From CAMNAO01 sp045605145 (lineage in GTDB: Bacteria > Bacillota > Clostridia > Oscillospirales > Oscillospiraceae), in contig JAZUPH010000065.1 of NCBI GenBank assembly GCA_045605145.1, positions 1 to 32,574 on the forward strand: a stretch of 32,574 nucleotides of DNA, written 5' to 3'. Below are positions 20,977-29,120 of this stretch, piece by piece. The notes below the pieces were generated by a model. That model made no database searches and had not been told where the DNA came from. It was given only the letters and a program-made list of their open reading frames with translations. A program made the translations under genes and the position numbers. Positions within the stretch are counted from its first letter, which is position 1, and each line of letters starts with the position of its first letter.

Positions 20977-21028
20977 CGCCTTATTCCGATGTACCAATGA
21001 TATCATATTTATGAAGGAGGGAAGAAAA

Positions 21029-21499
21029 GTGCCCAGAAGAGGTAATGTACCTAAGAGAGAGATCCTGCCCGATCCGATGTACAACTCCGTGATCGTCACG
21101 AAGCTCATCAACAGCATCATGCTGGACGGCAAGAAGGGTGTTGCTCAGAAGATCGTTTACTCTGCCTTCGAGATCATCGAAGAGAAGACTCAGAAGAACG
21201 CTCTTGAGGTTTTCAACGCCGCTCTCGAGAACATTATGCCCAGTCTTGAGGTCAAGGCTCGCCGCGTCGGCGGTGCCACCTACCAGGTACCCATGGAAGT
21301 GCGTCCCGAAAGACGCCTTACTCTCGGCCTGCGCTGGCTGACCAACTATGCCAGAGCCCGCGGTGAGAAGACCATGAAGGAGCGCCTTGCAGGTGAGATC
21401 ATGGATGCTGCCAACAACGTTGGTAACGCCGTGAAGAAGCGTGAAGACACTCACAGAATGGCAGAATCCAACAAGGCATTCGCCCACTATCGCTGGTAA
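21029..21499 (+). CDS. rpsG: 30S ribosomal protein S7
   Basis: S7 nucleates assembly of the 30S head and contacts tRNA in the exit site. The start is GTG 21029 behind AAGGAGGG, giving 156 residues, the usual family length, and the typical beginning MPRRGNVPKREI. The conserved RVGGATYQVP(M/V)EV segment and the C-terminal RWLTNYARARGEKTM helix are present, and the protein ends AHYRW. The longer frame upstream to 20936 covers the structured gap and is not expected to be coding. Confidence 0.97.
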   Translation: MPRRGNVPKREILPDPMYNSVIVTKLINSIMLDGKKGVAQKIVYSAFEIIEEKTQKNALEVFNAALENIMPSLEVKARRVGGATYQVPMEVRPERRLTLGLRWLTNYARARGEKTMKERLAGEIMDAANNVGNAVKKREDTHRMAESNKAFAHYRW

Positions 21500-21523
21500 T
21501 AGCCTGACTATTCTATTTATTAT

Positions 21524-21539
21524 ACAGACGGTTGTCTGT
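21524..21539 (+). other. Small hairpin before fusA
   Basis: ACAGAC (21524-21529) and GTCTGT (21534-21539) pair around a GGTT loop, directly before the AAAGGAGTG ribosome site of fusA. There is no T-run. It may tune fusA translation or be an RNA-processing site; this is inference. Confidence 0.4.
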
Positions 21540-21556
21540 GGAAAGGAGTGATTAAG

Positions 21557-23638
21557 ATGCCCAGACAGGTATCTCTGGAGAACACCAGAAACATCGGTAT
21601 CATGGCCCACATCGACGCGGGCAAGACTACCACGACTGAGCGTATTCTGTTCTACACCGGCAAGACTTACAAGCTCGGTGAAACCCATGACGGCGCAGCC
21701 ACCATGGACTGGATGGAACAGGAGCAGGAAAGAGGCATTACGATCACCTCTGCTGCGACCACCTGCTATTGGAAAGACAGGCGAATTAATATCATCGATA
21801 CTCCGGGCCACGTGGACTTTACTGTTGAGGTTGAGCGCTCCCTGAGAGTTCTCGACGGATCCGTAACTGTCCTGTGCGCCAAGGGCGGAGTTGAGCCGCA
21901 GTCTGAGACAGTCTGGAGACAGGCTGACCACTACAATGTCCCCCGCATGATATACGTCAACAAGATGGATATCACAGGCGCGGATTTTTACCGTGTTGTT
22001 GACATGGTAAAGGACAGGCTGAAAGCAAACGCTGTACCGATTCAGCTTCCCATCGGAAAAGAAGCTGATTTCAGAGGTATTATCGACCTCGTCGAAATGA
22101 AAGCGGACATCTACTATGATGATCTGGGTAAGGACATGCGTGTTGAGCCGATCCCCGAAGACATGGTAGAGCAGGCAGAGGAATACAGAATGGCGCTGCT
22201 GGAGGCAGTCAGTGAGTTCGATGACGAACTTATGGAGATGTACCTCGAAGGTGAGGAGATCCCCAGTGACATGCTCATCGCAGCCATCAGAAAGGCGACT
22301 ATCGCCGTCGAGATGATGCCCGTTGTGTGTGGAACCTCTTACCGCAACAAAGGTGTTCAGAAATTGCTGGATGCTATCGTAAACTATATGCCCTCTCCGC
22401 TGGACGTGCCCGCCGTTAAGGGCGTCGATCCCGACACCGGTGAGGAGCTGACCAGAGAAGCGAGTGACGATGAACCGTTCTCCGCTCTGGCATTCAAGGT
22501 CATGACCGACCCTTATGTTGGCCGCCTGACTTTCTTCAGAGTCTATTCCGGATCTCTGGAAGCCGGATCCGCGGTCATCAATTCAACCAAGAACAAGAGA
22601 GAGCGCTTCAGCCGCATTCTCCAGATGCACGCAAACCACAGAGAAGATATCGACACCGTGTACTGCGGCGATATCGCAGCTGTTGTGGGTCTTAAGAACA
22701 CCACAACCGGTGACACTCTGTGCAACGATGATGACCGCATCATCCTCGAGTCGATGGAGTTCCCCGAGCCTGTTATCCGCGTGGCGATTGAGCCCCGCAC
22801 CAAGGCAGGCCAGGAGAAGATGATGGTCGCCCTGGCAAAGCTTGCCGAGGAGGACCCCACCTTCAAGACCTATACCGACGAAGAGACCGGTCAGACCATC
22901 ATCGCCGGCATGGGCGAGCTTCATCTTGAGATTATCGTTGACAGACTGCTTCGCGAGTTCAAGGTTGAGGCCAATGTCGGTAAGCCCCAGGTCTCTTATA
23001 AAGAGGCAGTGCTTGGTACGGCCCAGTCCGATACCCGCTACTCAAGGCAGACCGGCGGTCACGGTCAGTACGCGCATGTCAAGCTCAGAATCGAACCCAA
23101 CGAGGCCGGCAAAGGCTACGAGTTCGTGGATGAGATCTCCGGCGGCGTGATACCCAAAGAATTCATCCCTGCGGTTGACGCCGGTATTCGCGGCGCCATG
23201 AACGCCGGTGTTCTGGCCGGTTACCCCGTTGTGGATGTAAAGTGTACTCTGTTTGACGGCTCATTCCACGAGGTTGACTCCTCTGAAATGGCTTTCAAAA
23301 TAGCCGGATCCATGGCGTTTAAAGATGCCATGAAGAAGGCAAACCCCGTCCTTATGGAGCCCATTATGAAGGTTACGATCACCGTACCTGATGAGTACAT
23401 GGGCGATGTCATGGGTGACGTCAGCGCAAGAAGGGGACAGGTTACCGGTATGGAATCCCACAGCGGTGCATCCCAGGTAAACGCCTTCATACCCCTGAGC
23501 AATATGTTCGGTTATTCCACCGACCTGCGCAGCAAGACCCAGGGCAGAGGACAGTACGCAATGGAGCCCAGCCACTACGAGCAGCTCCCCAAGAGCCTGG
23601 CAGAAGCTGTTATCCGCAGCTCCGGTCACGCATACTGA
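21557..23638 (+). CDS. fusA: Elongation factor G
   Basis: EF-G is the GTPase that drives translocation and, with RRF, ribosome recycling. I start at ATG 21557, seven bases after AAAGGAG, instead of the GTG at 21548 that lies inside the ribosome site. The 693-residue product has the G domain with AHIDAGKT (residues 17-24), DTPGHVDF and NKMD. Domains II-V follow, including GGHGQYA in domain IV and RGQVTGME in domain V. Length and motifs match the canonical translocase, not a ribosomal-protection paralogue. It stands in the classic order rpsG-fusA-tuf. Confidence 0.98.
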   Translation: MPRQVSLENTRNIGIMAHIDAGKTTTTERILFYTGKTYKLGETHDGAATMDWMEQEQERGITITSAATTCYWKDRRINIIDTPGHVDFTVEVERSLRVLDGSVTVLCAKGGVEPQSETVWRQADHYNVPRMIYVNKMDITGADFYRVVDMVKDRLKANAVPIQLPIGKEADFRGIIDLVEMKADIYYDDLGKDMRVEPIPEDMVEQAEEYRMALLEAVSEFDDELMEMYLEGEEIPSDMLIAAIRKATIAVEMMPVVCGTSYRNKGVQKLLDAIVNYMPSPLDVPAVKGVDPDTGEELTREASDDEPFSALAFKVMTDPYVGRLTFFRVYSGSLEAGSAVINSTKNKRERFSRILQMHANHREDIDTVYCGDIAAVVGLKNTTTGDTLCNDDDRIILESMEFPEPVIRVAIEPRTKAGQEKMMVALAKLAEEDPTFKTYTDEETGQTIIAGMGELHLEIIVDRLLREFKVEANVGKPQVSYKEAVLGTAQSDTRYSRQTGGHGQYAHVKLRIEPNEAGKGYEFVDEISGGVIPKEFIPAVDAGIRGAMNAGVLAGYPVVDVKCTLFDGSFHEVDSSEMAFKIAGSMAFKDAMKKANPVLMEPIMKVTITVPDEYMGDVMGDVSARRGQVTGMESHSGASQVNAFIPLSNMFGYSTDLRSKTQGRGQYAMEPSHYEQLPKSLAEAVIRSSGHAY

Positions 23639-23651
23639 TGTAAAAAAATTA

Positions 23652-23682
23652 GCCGTGTGCAGAATATGAAAGGCACAGCGGC
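23652..23682 (+). other. Hairpin in the fusA-tuf gap
   Basis: GCCGTGTGC (23652-23660) can pair with GCACAGCGGC (23673-23682) with one bulged base. It lies midway in the 80-bp gap and has no T-run, so it is not an obvious terminator. It may mark processing of the polycistronic RNA, which is speculative. Confidence 0.35.
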
Positions 23683-23718
23683 GCAATGTAACTGAATTTA
23701 TAAGGAGGATTTTTTCTA

Positions 23719-24921
23719 ATGGCTAAGCAGAAGTTTGAAAGAACTAAACCCCATGTAAACGTCGGCACCATCGGCCACGTTGACCACGGCAAGACCACCC
23801 TGACCGCAGCTATCACCAAGTTCCTGGCTTTCCAGGGCGGCGCTGCATACACTGACTATGCATCCATCGACAAGGCTCCCGAAGAGAGAGCTCGTGGTAT
23901 CACGATCAACACCGCTCACGTTGAGTATCAGACCGAAGCTCGTCACTATGCTCACGTTGACTGCCCGGGCCATGCTGACTATATCAAGAACATGATCACC
24001 GGTGCTGCTCAGATGGACGGCGCTATCCTCGTTATCGCTGCTTCCGATGGCCCTCTCGCCCAGACTCGTGAGCACGTTCTGCTCGCCCGTCAGGTCGGCG
24101 TTCCCGCCATCGTTGTTTTCCTGAACAAGTGCGACCAGGTCGATGACGAAGAGCTCATCGAGCTCGTCGAGATGGAAGTTCGTGAGCTGCTCCACCCTTA
24201 CGAGTCCCCCGGCGCCGACCCCCCCATCATGCGCGGCTCCGCTCTGAACGCTCTCGTTTGCGAGTCCAACGATCCCAACCATCCCGACTATGCCTGCATC
24301 AAGGAGCTCATGGACGCTGTTGACAGCTACGTTCCCACTCCCGACCGTCAGGCTGACCTGCCCTTCCTGATGCCCGTTGAGGACGTTATGACCATCTCCG
24401 GCCGCGGCACCGTCGCTACCGGCCGTGTTGAGCGTGGTACTGTTAAGCTCAACGACAAGATCCAGATCGTCGGCATCAAGGACGAGGCCCGTGACACCGT
24501 TATCACCGGCATCGAGATGTTCCGCAAGACCATGGACTACGCTGAGGCCGGCGACAACATCGGCGCTCTGCTCCGCGGCGTTGCCCGTACTGACATTCAG
24601 CGCGGCCAGGTTCTGGCTAAGCCCAACTCCATTAAGCCCCTGACCAAGTTCGTCGGCCAGGTTTACGTTCTGAGCAAGGAAGAAGGCGGCCGTCATACTC
24701 CTTTCTTCAACAACTACAGACCTCAGTTCTATTTCCGTACCACTGACGTTACCGGCGTGATCACTCTTCCCGAAGGCACCGAGATGTGCATGCCCGGCGA
24801 CAACGTCGATATGTCCGTTGAGCTGATCACCCCCATCGCTATCGAGAAGGGTCTCCGCTTCGCTATCCGTGAAGGCGGCCGTACCGTCGGTTCCGGCGTC
24901 GTCATCGAGGTTGAGGACTAA
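23719..24921 (+). CDS. tuf: Elongation factor Tu
   Basis: EF-Tu is the GTPase that brings aminoacyl-tRNA to the ribosome. The 400-residue protein carries GHVDHGKT (residues 19-26), DCPGHADY and NKCD as GTP-binding motifs. The effector segment is RGITIN, and domains 2 and 3 are complete to VVIEVED. NKCD in place of the common NKVD is a conservative change within the guanine-binding motif. ATG 23719 follows AAGGAGGA. Codon use is extremely biased, as expected for one of the most abundant proteins. It is the last gene of the str operon, followed by a terminator. Confidence 0.98.
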   Translation: MAKQKFERTKPHVNVGTIGHVDHGKTTLTAAITKFLAFQGGAAYTDYASIDKAPEERARGITINTAHVEYQTEARHYAHVDCPGHADYIKNMITGAAQMDGAILVIAASDGPLAQTREHVLLARQVGVPAIVVFLNKCDQVDDEELIELVEMEVRELLHPYESPGADPPIMRGSALNALVCESNDPNHPDYACIKELMDAVDSYVPTPDRQADLPFLMPVEDVMTISGRGTVATGRVERGTVKLNDKIQIVGIKDEARDTVITGIEMFRKTMDYAEAGDNIGALLRGVARTDIQRGQVLAKPNSIKPLTKFVGQVYVLSKEEGGRHTPFFNNYRPQFYFRTTDVTGVITLPEGTEMCMPGDNVDMSVELITPIAIEKGLRFAIREGGRTVGSGVVIEVED

Positions 24922-24952
24922 TCCTTAATTTTGCGAATGCGCAATTAACATT

Positions 24953-24992
24953 ACAGAGGCAGATCGTATGATTTGCCTCTGTTTTATATTTT
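24953..24992 (+). terminator. Intrinsic terminator of the str operon
   Basis: ACAGAGGCA (24953-24961) pairs with TGCCTCTGT (24974-24982) around a 12-nt loop, then TTTATATTTTT follows. It lies 31 bp after tuf and could also end the convergent minus-strand gene. Confidence 0.85.
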
Positions 24993-24998
24993 TCCCAT

Positions 24999-25475
24999 TT
25001 ATCCCGGGTATACTAAGCCGTGCATGAACCCGTCCATGGAAGCCGACTGCACATCCCCGGCAATTACCTCATTGCGATATACGACAATATCTGCTACAAT
25101 CATCTCGGAGCTGTCGGCACCGGGATAGTTGAGCACTCTGTAGGTGTAGCGGGTCGCTTCCAGCCCGCCGTATGTGCCCAAGTCGAAGCCCTGCTCCTGC
25201 TGGATCTGGTTGTATGATTCATATACTGCGTTCATCTGCTGTGGTATTACTATCGTCTGGCTGTCAATGGGCTCTTCTTCTACCTGCCAGCCCAGTGAGG
25301 ATAAGTAGTCAACCCTTTCGTCATTGTTCTTGACCACGGTCATCAGAGTCACCGCCGGCATGGCCTCCTCGCCCTTGCCGCCCAGCAGCCATATCAGAAG
25401 CAGAATGACCGCTGCCGCCGCCAGGGCGACAATGATGGCTTTTTTCTTGTTCAGCTTTGCTGTTAATACAAGCAT
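24999..25475 (-). CDS. DUF4830-like membrane-anchored protein of unknown function
   Basis: This 158-residue protein is likely exported and anchored. After a lysine-rich start, residues 12-33 form one hydrophobic segment ending LLLIWLLGG. The outside part contains SLGWQVEEEPIDSQ, a tyrosine-rich VYESYNQIQQEQGFDL stretch, and a C-terminal VAGDVQS-like turn followed by GFMHGL. This pattern (fLxxxGW, YNxxQxxQGxDL, GDV) resembles the DUF4830 domain known from Clostridia, matched from memory. ATG at 25475 was chosen over the frame's earlier start at 25538 because AAAGGAGC precedes it. No cysteine lipobox is seen. Function is unknown; its neighbours tuf and rsuA give no strong hint. Confidence 0.7.
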   Translation of the reverse strand: MLVLTAKLNKKKAIIVALAAAAVILLLIWLLGGKGEEAMPAVTLMTVVKNNDERVDYLSSLGWQVEEEPIDSQTIVIPQQMNAVYESYNQIQQEQGFDLGTYGGLEATRYTYRVLNYPGADSSEMIVADIVVYRNEVIAGDVQSASMDGFMHGLVYPG

Positions 25476-25500
25476 TTTGCAGCTCCTTTCATTGCGCGGC

Positions 25501-25529
25501 TTGGCCGCGGACATACTAAATGTTATGAT
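25501..25529 (+). promoter_or_regulatory. Probable promoter of rsuA
   Basis: TTGGCC (25501-25506) and TATGAT (25524-25529) are 17 bp apart, 34 bp before the rsuA start. It lies in the 88-bp gap between divergent genes. No clear minus-strand promoter was recognised in the same gap. Confidence 0.6.
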
Positions 25530-25563
25530 GTGCTGCACACGGATATGCTATGGAGGTGTTCCC

Positions 25564-26277
25564 ATGCCGCTTATGCGCCTTGACAAGATTCTTTCGTCCC
25601 AGACCAGGCTTTCCCGGTCTGAGGCCAAGTGTGCCCTGCGTGAGGGGCGCGTGCGTGTTGACGGCAGAGCGGTGTCGGACGGTGCGTTGAAATTCGACCC
25701 CGATTGCGCCGCTATAAGCCTTGACGGGGAAGTGATCGTTAACCGCAGCCATGTCTATCTTATGCTCCACAAGCCCGCGGGATATGTCACAAGTACCGAG
25801 GAGAGGGGACAGCGCTCAGTGCTGGAGCTTGTTGGTGAGGATTTTTCCCACTACGATCTGTTTCCTGCAGGCCGTCTTGATAAAGATACGGAGGGTTTCC
25901 TTATCCTCACAAATGACGGCGACTTCTGCCATAAGGTGATCTCTCCAAAGACGAATACTGTAAAATGCTATTACCTTGAGACTGCTGACCCCATGTGTAC
26001 GGAAGATGTGACTGCACTGGCTGCCGGTGTAACCCTAAAAGACGGAACCCGCTGCCGCCCGACAAGGCTGGAGATAATGGAGGGGGCGCACAGTGCCTGC
26101 ATTTACATTACGGAAGGCAAGTACCATGAGGTGCGCCGACTGCTTGCCAGCCGGGGAAATCTCGTCATATATCTGAAGAGACTGTCCATCGGCGGTGTGG
26201 AACTGGATGGCAATTTGGCACCCGGAGAGTACAGGGAACTGACAGATAGTGAAATTTCGGCGATATTAGGCGAATAA
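25564..26277 (+). CDS. rsuA: 16S rRNA pseudouridine synthase RsuA family
   Basis: This enzyme is predicted to isomerise a uridine in 16S rRNA (position 516 in E. coli) to pseudouridine. The 237-residue protein has an N-terminal S4 RNA-binding domain (about residues 3-60, MRLDKILSSQTRLSRSEAK). The RsuA/RluB/E/F catalytic domain has AGRLDKDTEGFLILTNDG, with catalytic aspartate D106. The KYHEVRRLL segment near the C-terminus is also typical. ATG 25564 follows GGAGGT by six bases; a second ATG at 25573 is possible. The RsuA subgroup is favoured by size and by the S4 domain, but RluB- or RluF-like substrate choice cannot be excluded. Confidence 0.88.
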   Translation: MPLMRLDKILSSQTRLSRSEAKCALREGRVRVDGRAVSDGALKFDPDCAAISLDGEVIVNRSHVYLMLHKPAGYVTSTEERGQRSVLELVGEDFSHYDLFPAGRLDKDTEGFLILTNDGDFCHKVISPKTNTVKCYYLETADPMCTEDVTALAAGVTLKDGTRCRPTRLEIMEGAHSACIYITEGKYHEVRRLLASRGNLVIYLKRLSIGGVELDGNLAPGEYRELTDSEISAILGE

Positions 26278-26353
26278 TTATTTCAAAATTTTTAATTGTG
26301 CAAATTGACTTGTGCTATTTGACAAATATTTTCGAAATCTTTTGTCCAAGCTA

Positions 26354-26382
26354 TTGAATTATGCAAAAAAATGTTGTAACAT
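26354..26382 (+). promoter_or_regulatory. Probable promoter of the regulator-ftsEX-M23 operon
   Basis: TTGAAT (26354-26359) and TAACAT (26377-26382) are 17 bp apart in a very A/T-rich 153-bp gap. The predicted start near 26389 leaves a leader of about 40 nt. Other TTGAC motifs upstream (near 26307 and 26322) lack suitable -10 boxes. Confidence 0.55.
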
Positions 26383-26430
26383 GATGTGGTATGCGAAGTT
26401 TAAGTCACTATTTTGGATAGGGGGATAACT

Positions 26431-27516
26431 ATGTCAAGCAGGATTTTTCAGGGCACAATAGTGCAGATGAAGGAGGCAACCAGCAGGGTCATCGGTGTTA
26501 CCGACATGATTGGCAATGTAGTTGCCAGTTCTGAGCTTTCCATAATCGGCTCTACCATTCCCGGGGCCGCTATCCTTGCCGAGCGCGGCGGTGAAGCAAC
26601 CATCGGCGGCAGAACCATGCGCCTTATCGGCGGCTCACAGCATCCCGACTATGCTGTGTTTGTTGAGGGCACCGACAATGAAGCCAGAAGCCTGTGCATC
26701 ATGGCAACCATCGCCCTGTCTGAGGCAAAAACTTTTTATGAGGAGAAGCACGACCGCACCGCCCTTGTAAAGAGCATCATTACCGATAACATTCTCCCCG
26801 GTGATGTCTATGTACACGCCAAGGAGCTTAATTTTGCCGCTGACACCACCCGCGCTGTGTATCTCGTTCACCAGATCGGCCGTGCCGATGTGGCTGTTGT
26901 TGAGTTCCTTCAGCGTATGTTCCCCGAGCGTCAGCGCGACTTTGTTCTGTCCATAAGTGAGACCGACATCGCCGTCGTGCGTGAGGTTCCCGCATCCAGT
27001 GAAGCCTCCGACCTGCAGAAGGTGGCTGAGCGCATTGAGCGCGCTCTTGCCGATGAAATGAATGTCAAAACCGTCATCGGTATCGGCAGCACTGCTAAGC
27101 ACATCCGTGAGCTGGCTGACCGCTATAAAGAGGCGCAGATCGCCATTGAGGTCGGTAAGGTGTTTGAGCCTAACCAGACCATTATCAACTATGAGAATCT
27201 GGGCATCGGCAGACTTATCTATCAGCTGCCCACCACCCTTTGCGAAATGTTCCTGTCTGAGGTCTTTAAAAAGAACCCCATTGATGAGCTGGATGAGGAG
27301 ACACTGGGCATCATCAACAAGTTCTTTGACAACAGCCTCAACATTTCCGAGACCTCCCGCAAGCTGTTTGTGCACAGAAACACTCTTGTGTACCGCCTTG
27401 GGAAGATCAAGAAGCAGACCGGTCTCGATTTGAGAGAGTTTGACCAGGCCATCGTGTTCAAGGTGGCGCTTATGGTAAAACAGTACCTCAGCTCCAAGAA
27501 GAGCCTGACCGACTGA
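26431..27516 (+). CDS. CdaR/PucR-like regulator with C-terminal helix-turn-helix
   Basis: This 361-residue protein is predicted to be a transcription factor. The C-terminal 60 residues contain NISETSRKLFVHRNTLVYRL, the typical PucR/CdaR helix-turn-helix. The N-terminus (about 1-130) contains VIGVTDMIGNVVASS, like the sensory part of sugar-diacid recognition proteins. The middle (about 150-270) resembles the GGDEF-derived linker of CdaR proteins. The sensed signal is unknown. ATG 26431 was chosen because AGGGGGA precedes it; a TTG at 26413 is the alternative. It lies 25 bp before ftsE with no terminator between, so the two are probably co-transcribed, suggesting a link to division or wall hydrolysis. 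Confidence 0.78.
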   Translation: MSSRIFQGTIVQMKEATSRVIGVTDMIGNVVASSELSIIGSTIPGAAILAERGGEATIGGRTMRLIGGSQHPDYAVFVEGTDNEARSLCIMATIALSEAKTFYEEKHDRTALVKSIITDNILPGDVYVHAKELNFAADTTRAVYLVHQIGRADVAVVEFLQRMFPERQRDFVLSISETDIAVVREVPASSEASDLQKVAERIERALADEMNVKTVIGIGSTAKHIRELADRYKEAQIAIEVGKVFEPNQTIINYENLGIGRLIYQLPTTLCEMFLSEVFKKNPIDELDEETLGIINKFFDNSLNISETSRKLFVHRNTLVYRLGKIKKQTGLDLREFDQAIVFKVALMVKQYLSSKKSLTD

Positions 27517-27541
27517 AGCAATTACTGAAGGAGAATCCTGC

Positions 27542-28228
27542 ATGGTAGAATTTACCGATGTATTTAAGGAGTATGAAAACGGAGTAAAAGCGCTTAAAGG
27601 CGTTAACTTTACAGTTAATGAGGGTGAGTTTGTCTTTCTGGTTGGCCCCTCCGGCTCCGGCAAGTCCACAATTATCAAGCTCATCACCGGTGAGATCGCG
27701 CCTACCGACGGCAAGATCGTTGTCAACGATTTTGACATGACCAGAATGCGCCTTTCCCGTATGCCCTATCTGCGCCGTTCTCTGGGTATCATTTTCCAGG
27801 ACTACCGTCTTATTGAAGACAAGACCGTCTACGAGAATGTCGCCTTTGCAATGCGTGTAGTGGGCGCCTCCAATAAAGAGATCCGCCGCCGCGTACCTTA
27901 TGTGCTGCAGCTTGTGGGTCTTGACAGCCGTACCCGCCGCTACCCCAGGGAGCTGGCCGGCGGTGAGCAGCAGCGCGTTGCAATCGCCCGCGCGCTGGTC
28001 AACAATCCGCGTATGATCATCGCCGATGAGCCTACCGGAAACCTCGATCCCGCCAAGAGTCTGGAGCTTATGATGCTCCTTGAGAAGATCAATGAAATGG
28101 GAACCACGATGCTCATCGTCACCCATGAGAAGGAACTGGTCAACCGCTTTGCCAAGCGCGTGATCGCCATTGACAGCGGCCGCATCATCAGCGACGGAAT
28201 GGATGGGTATTACAATTATGAAGCATAA
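27542..28228 (+). CDS. ftsE: Cell division ABC transporter ATP-binding protein FtsE
   Basis: FtsE is the cytosolic ATPase of the FtsEX complex. ATP cycling in FtsE is thought to move FtsX and so activate peptidoglycan hydrolases outside the membrane. The 228-residue protein has Walker A GPSGSGKST (residues 35-43), the signature LAGGEQQR (138-145, where LSGGEQQR is commonest), Walker B ending ADEP (D162, E163), and an H-loop VTHEKEL. ATG 27542 follows AAGGAGAA. The last 11 bases overlap ftsX, so the two are translationally coupled. Confidence 0.96.
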   Translation: MVEFTDVFKEYENGVKALKGVNFTVNEGEFVFLVGPSGSGKSTIIKLITGEIAPTDGKIVVNDFDMTRMRLSRMPYLRRSLGIIFQDYRLIEDKTVYENVAFAMRVVGASNKEIRRRVPYVLQLVGLDSRTRRYPRELAGGEQQRVAIARALVNNPRMIIADEPTGNLDPAKSLELMMLLEKINEMGTTMLIVTHEKELVNRFAKRVIAIDSGRIISDGMDGYYNYEA

Positions 28229-29105
28229 CAGACTTGGTTATTTCATTAAGGAAGGCATACATAGCATCTTCTCGCACGGCTTTATGTCCTTTGCGTCGGT
28301 GTTTGTGATCGTTGCCTGCCTTCTGATTATGGGCTGCTTTACCTTGCTGGCCCTGAATGTTGACTCCATCATCGATGATCTGGAGCAGGAAAATCAGATC
28401 GTCGCTTTCGTTGATGAGCGTTATTCCGAATCTGACGCTATCGCCATTAAGAGCCGCCTTGAGAACGTACCCAACGTGCGTGAGGTTACCTTCATCTCCA
28501 ATGAGCAGGCCATGGCCAGCTTTGTTGAGCAGTATGAGGACAGCTCCCTTCTTGATAATCTGGAGGCTTCCGTACTTCGCCACAGATATGTTGTGTATCT
28601 CAAGGACCTGTCCAGAATGGAAGAGACCCGCAATTCCCTGCTTGAGGTGGACGGAATCGTCAAGGTCAACGCTCACCAGGCTATTGCCGAGGGCTTCTCC
28701 AATGTTAAGAACGTGATCACCGTTGTTTCGCTTGTCCTTGTCGCGGTTCTGTTCGTGATCTCCCTGTTCATCATGTCCAACACCATCCGCCTTACGACTA
28801 TTTCCCGCCGGGAAGAGATCGCTGTCATGAAGATGGTTGGCGCCACCAATACCTTTATTCGCCAGCCCTTCCTTGTTGAGGGTCTGATCCTCGGTATCTT
28901 CGGCGCTCTGGTAGCTTTTGTGGCACAGTGGGGCGTTTACAGCTTTGTCATCACCAAAATAGGGGAGATGTCCAGCATTTCCTTTATTGAGACCATTCCC
29001 TTCTCCGTGGTGGCCATCCCCATGCTGCTGGTGTTCCTTATTGTCAGTGTTATTGTCGGCGCTCTTGGCAGCGTTTCGGCTATCAAGAATTATCTTAAGG
29101 TCTGA
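28218..29105 (+). CDS. ftsX: Cell division protein FtsX
   Basis: FtsX is the membrane partner of FtsE and belongs to the type VII ABC transporter-like proteins, which pass conformational change and not substrate. From ATG 28218 it has 295 residues: an amphipathic start MKHNRLGYFIKEG, membrane helix 1 at about 22-45, a large outside domain to about 165, then three helices near the C-terminus. The segment RREEIAVMKMVGAT is the conserved FtsX/MacB cytosolic coupling motif. ATGs at 28199 (other frame) and 28203 (same frame) exist; 28218 best matches the family start but has only a weak ribosome site, as expected with coupling to ftsE. Confidence 0.93.
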   Translation: MKHNRLGYFIKEGIHSIFSHGFMSFASVFVIVACLLIMGCFTLLALNVDSIIDDLEQENQIVAFVDERYSESDAIAIKSRLENVPNVREVTFISNEQAMASFVEQYEDSSLLDNLEASVLRHRYVVYLKDLSRMEETRNSLLEVDGIVKVNAHQAIAEGFSNVKNVITVVSLVLVAVLFVISLFIMSNTIRLTTISRREEIAVMKMVGATNTFIRQPFLVEGLILGIFGALVAFVAQWGVYSFVITKIGEMSSISFIETIPFSVVAIPMLLVFLIVSVIVGALGSVSAIKNYLKV

Positions 29106-29120
29106 TTTTCGGGTGAGTTA

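Noticed and set aside
20936..21028. N-terminally extended S7
   Set aside because: The extension covers the structured intercistronic gap, while GTG 21029 has AAGGAGGG and gives the usual 156-residue protein.
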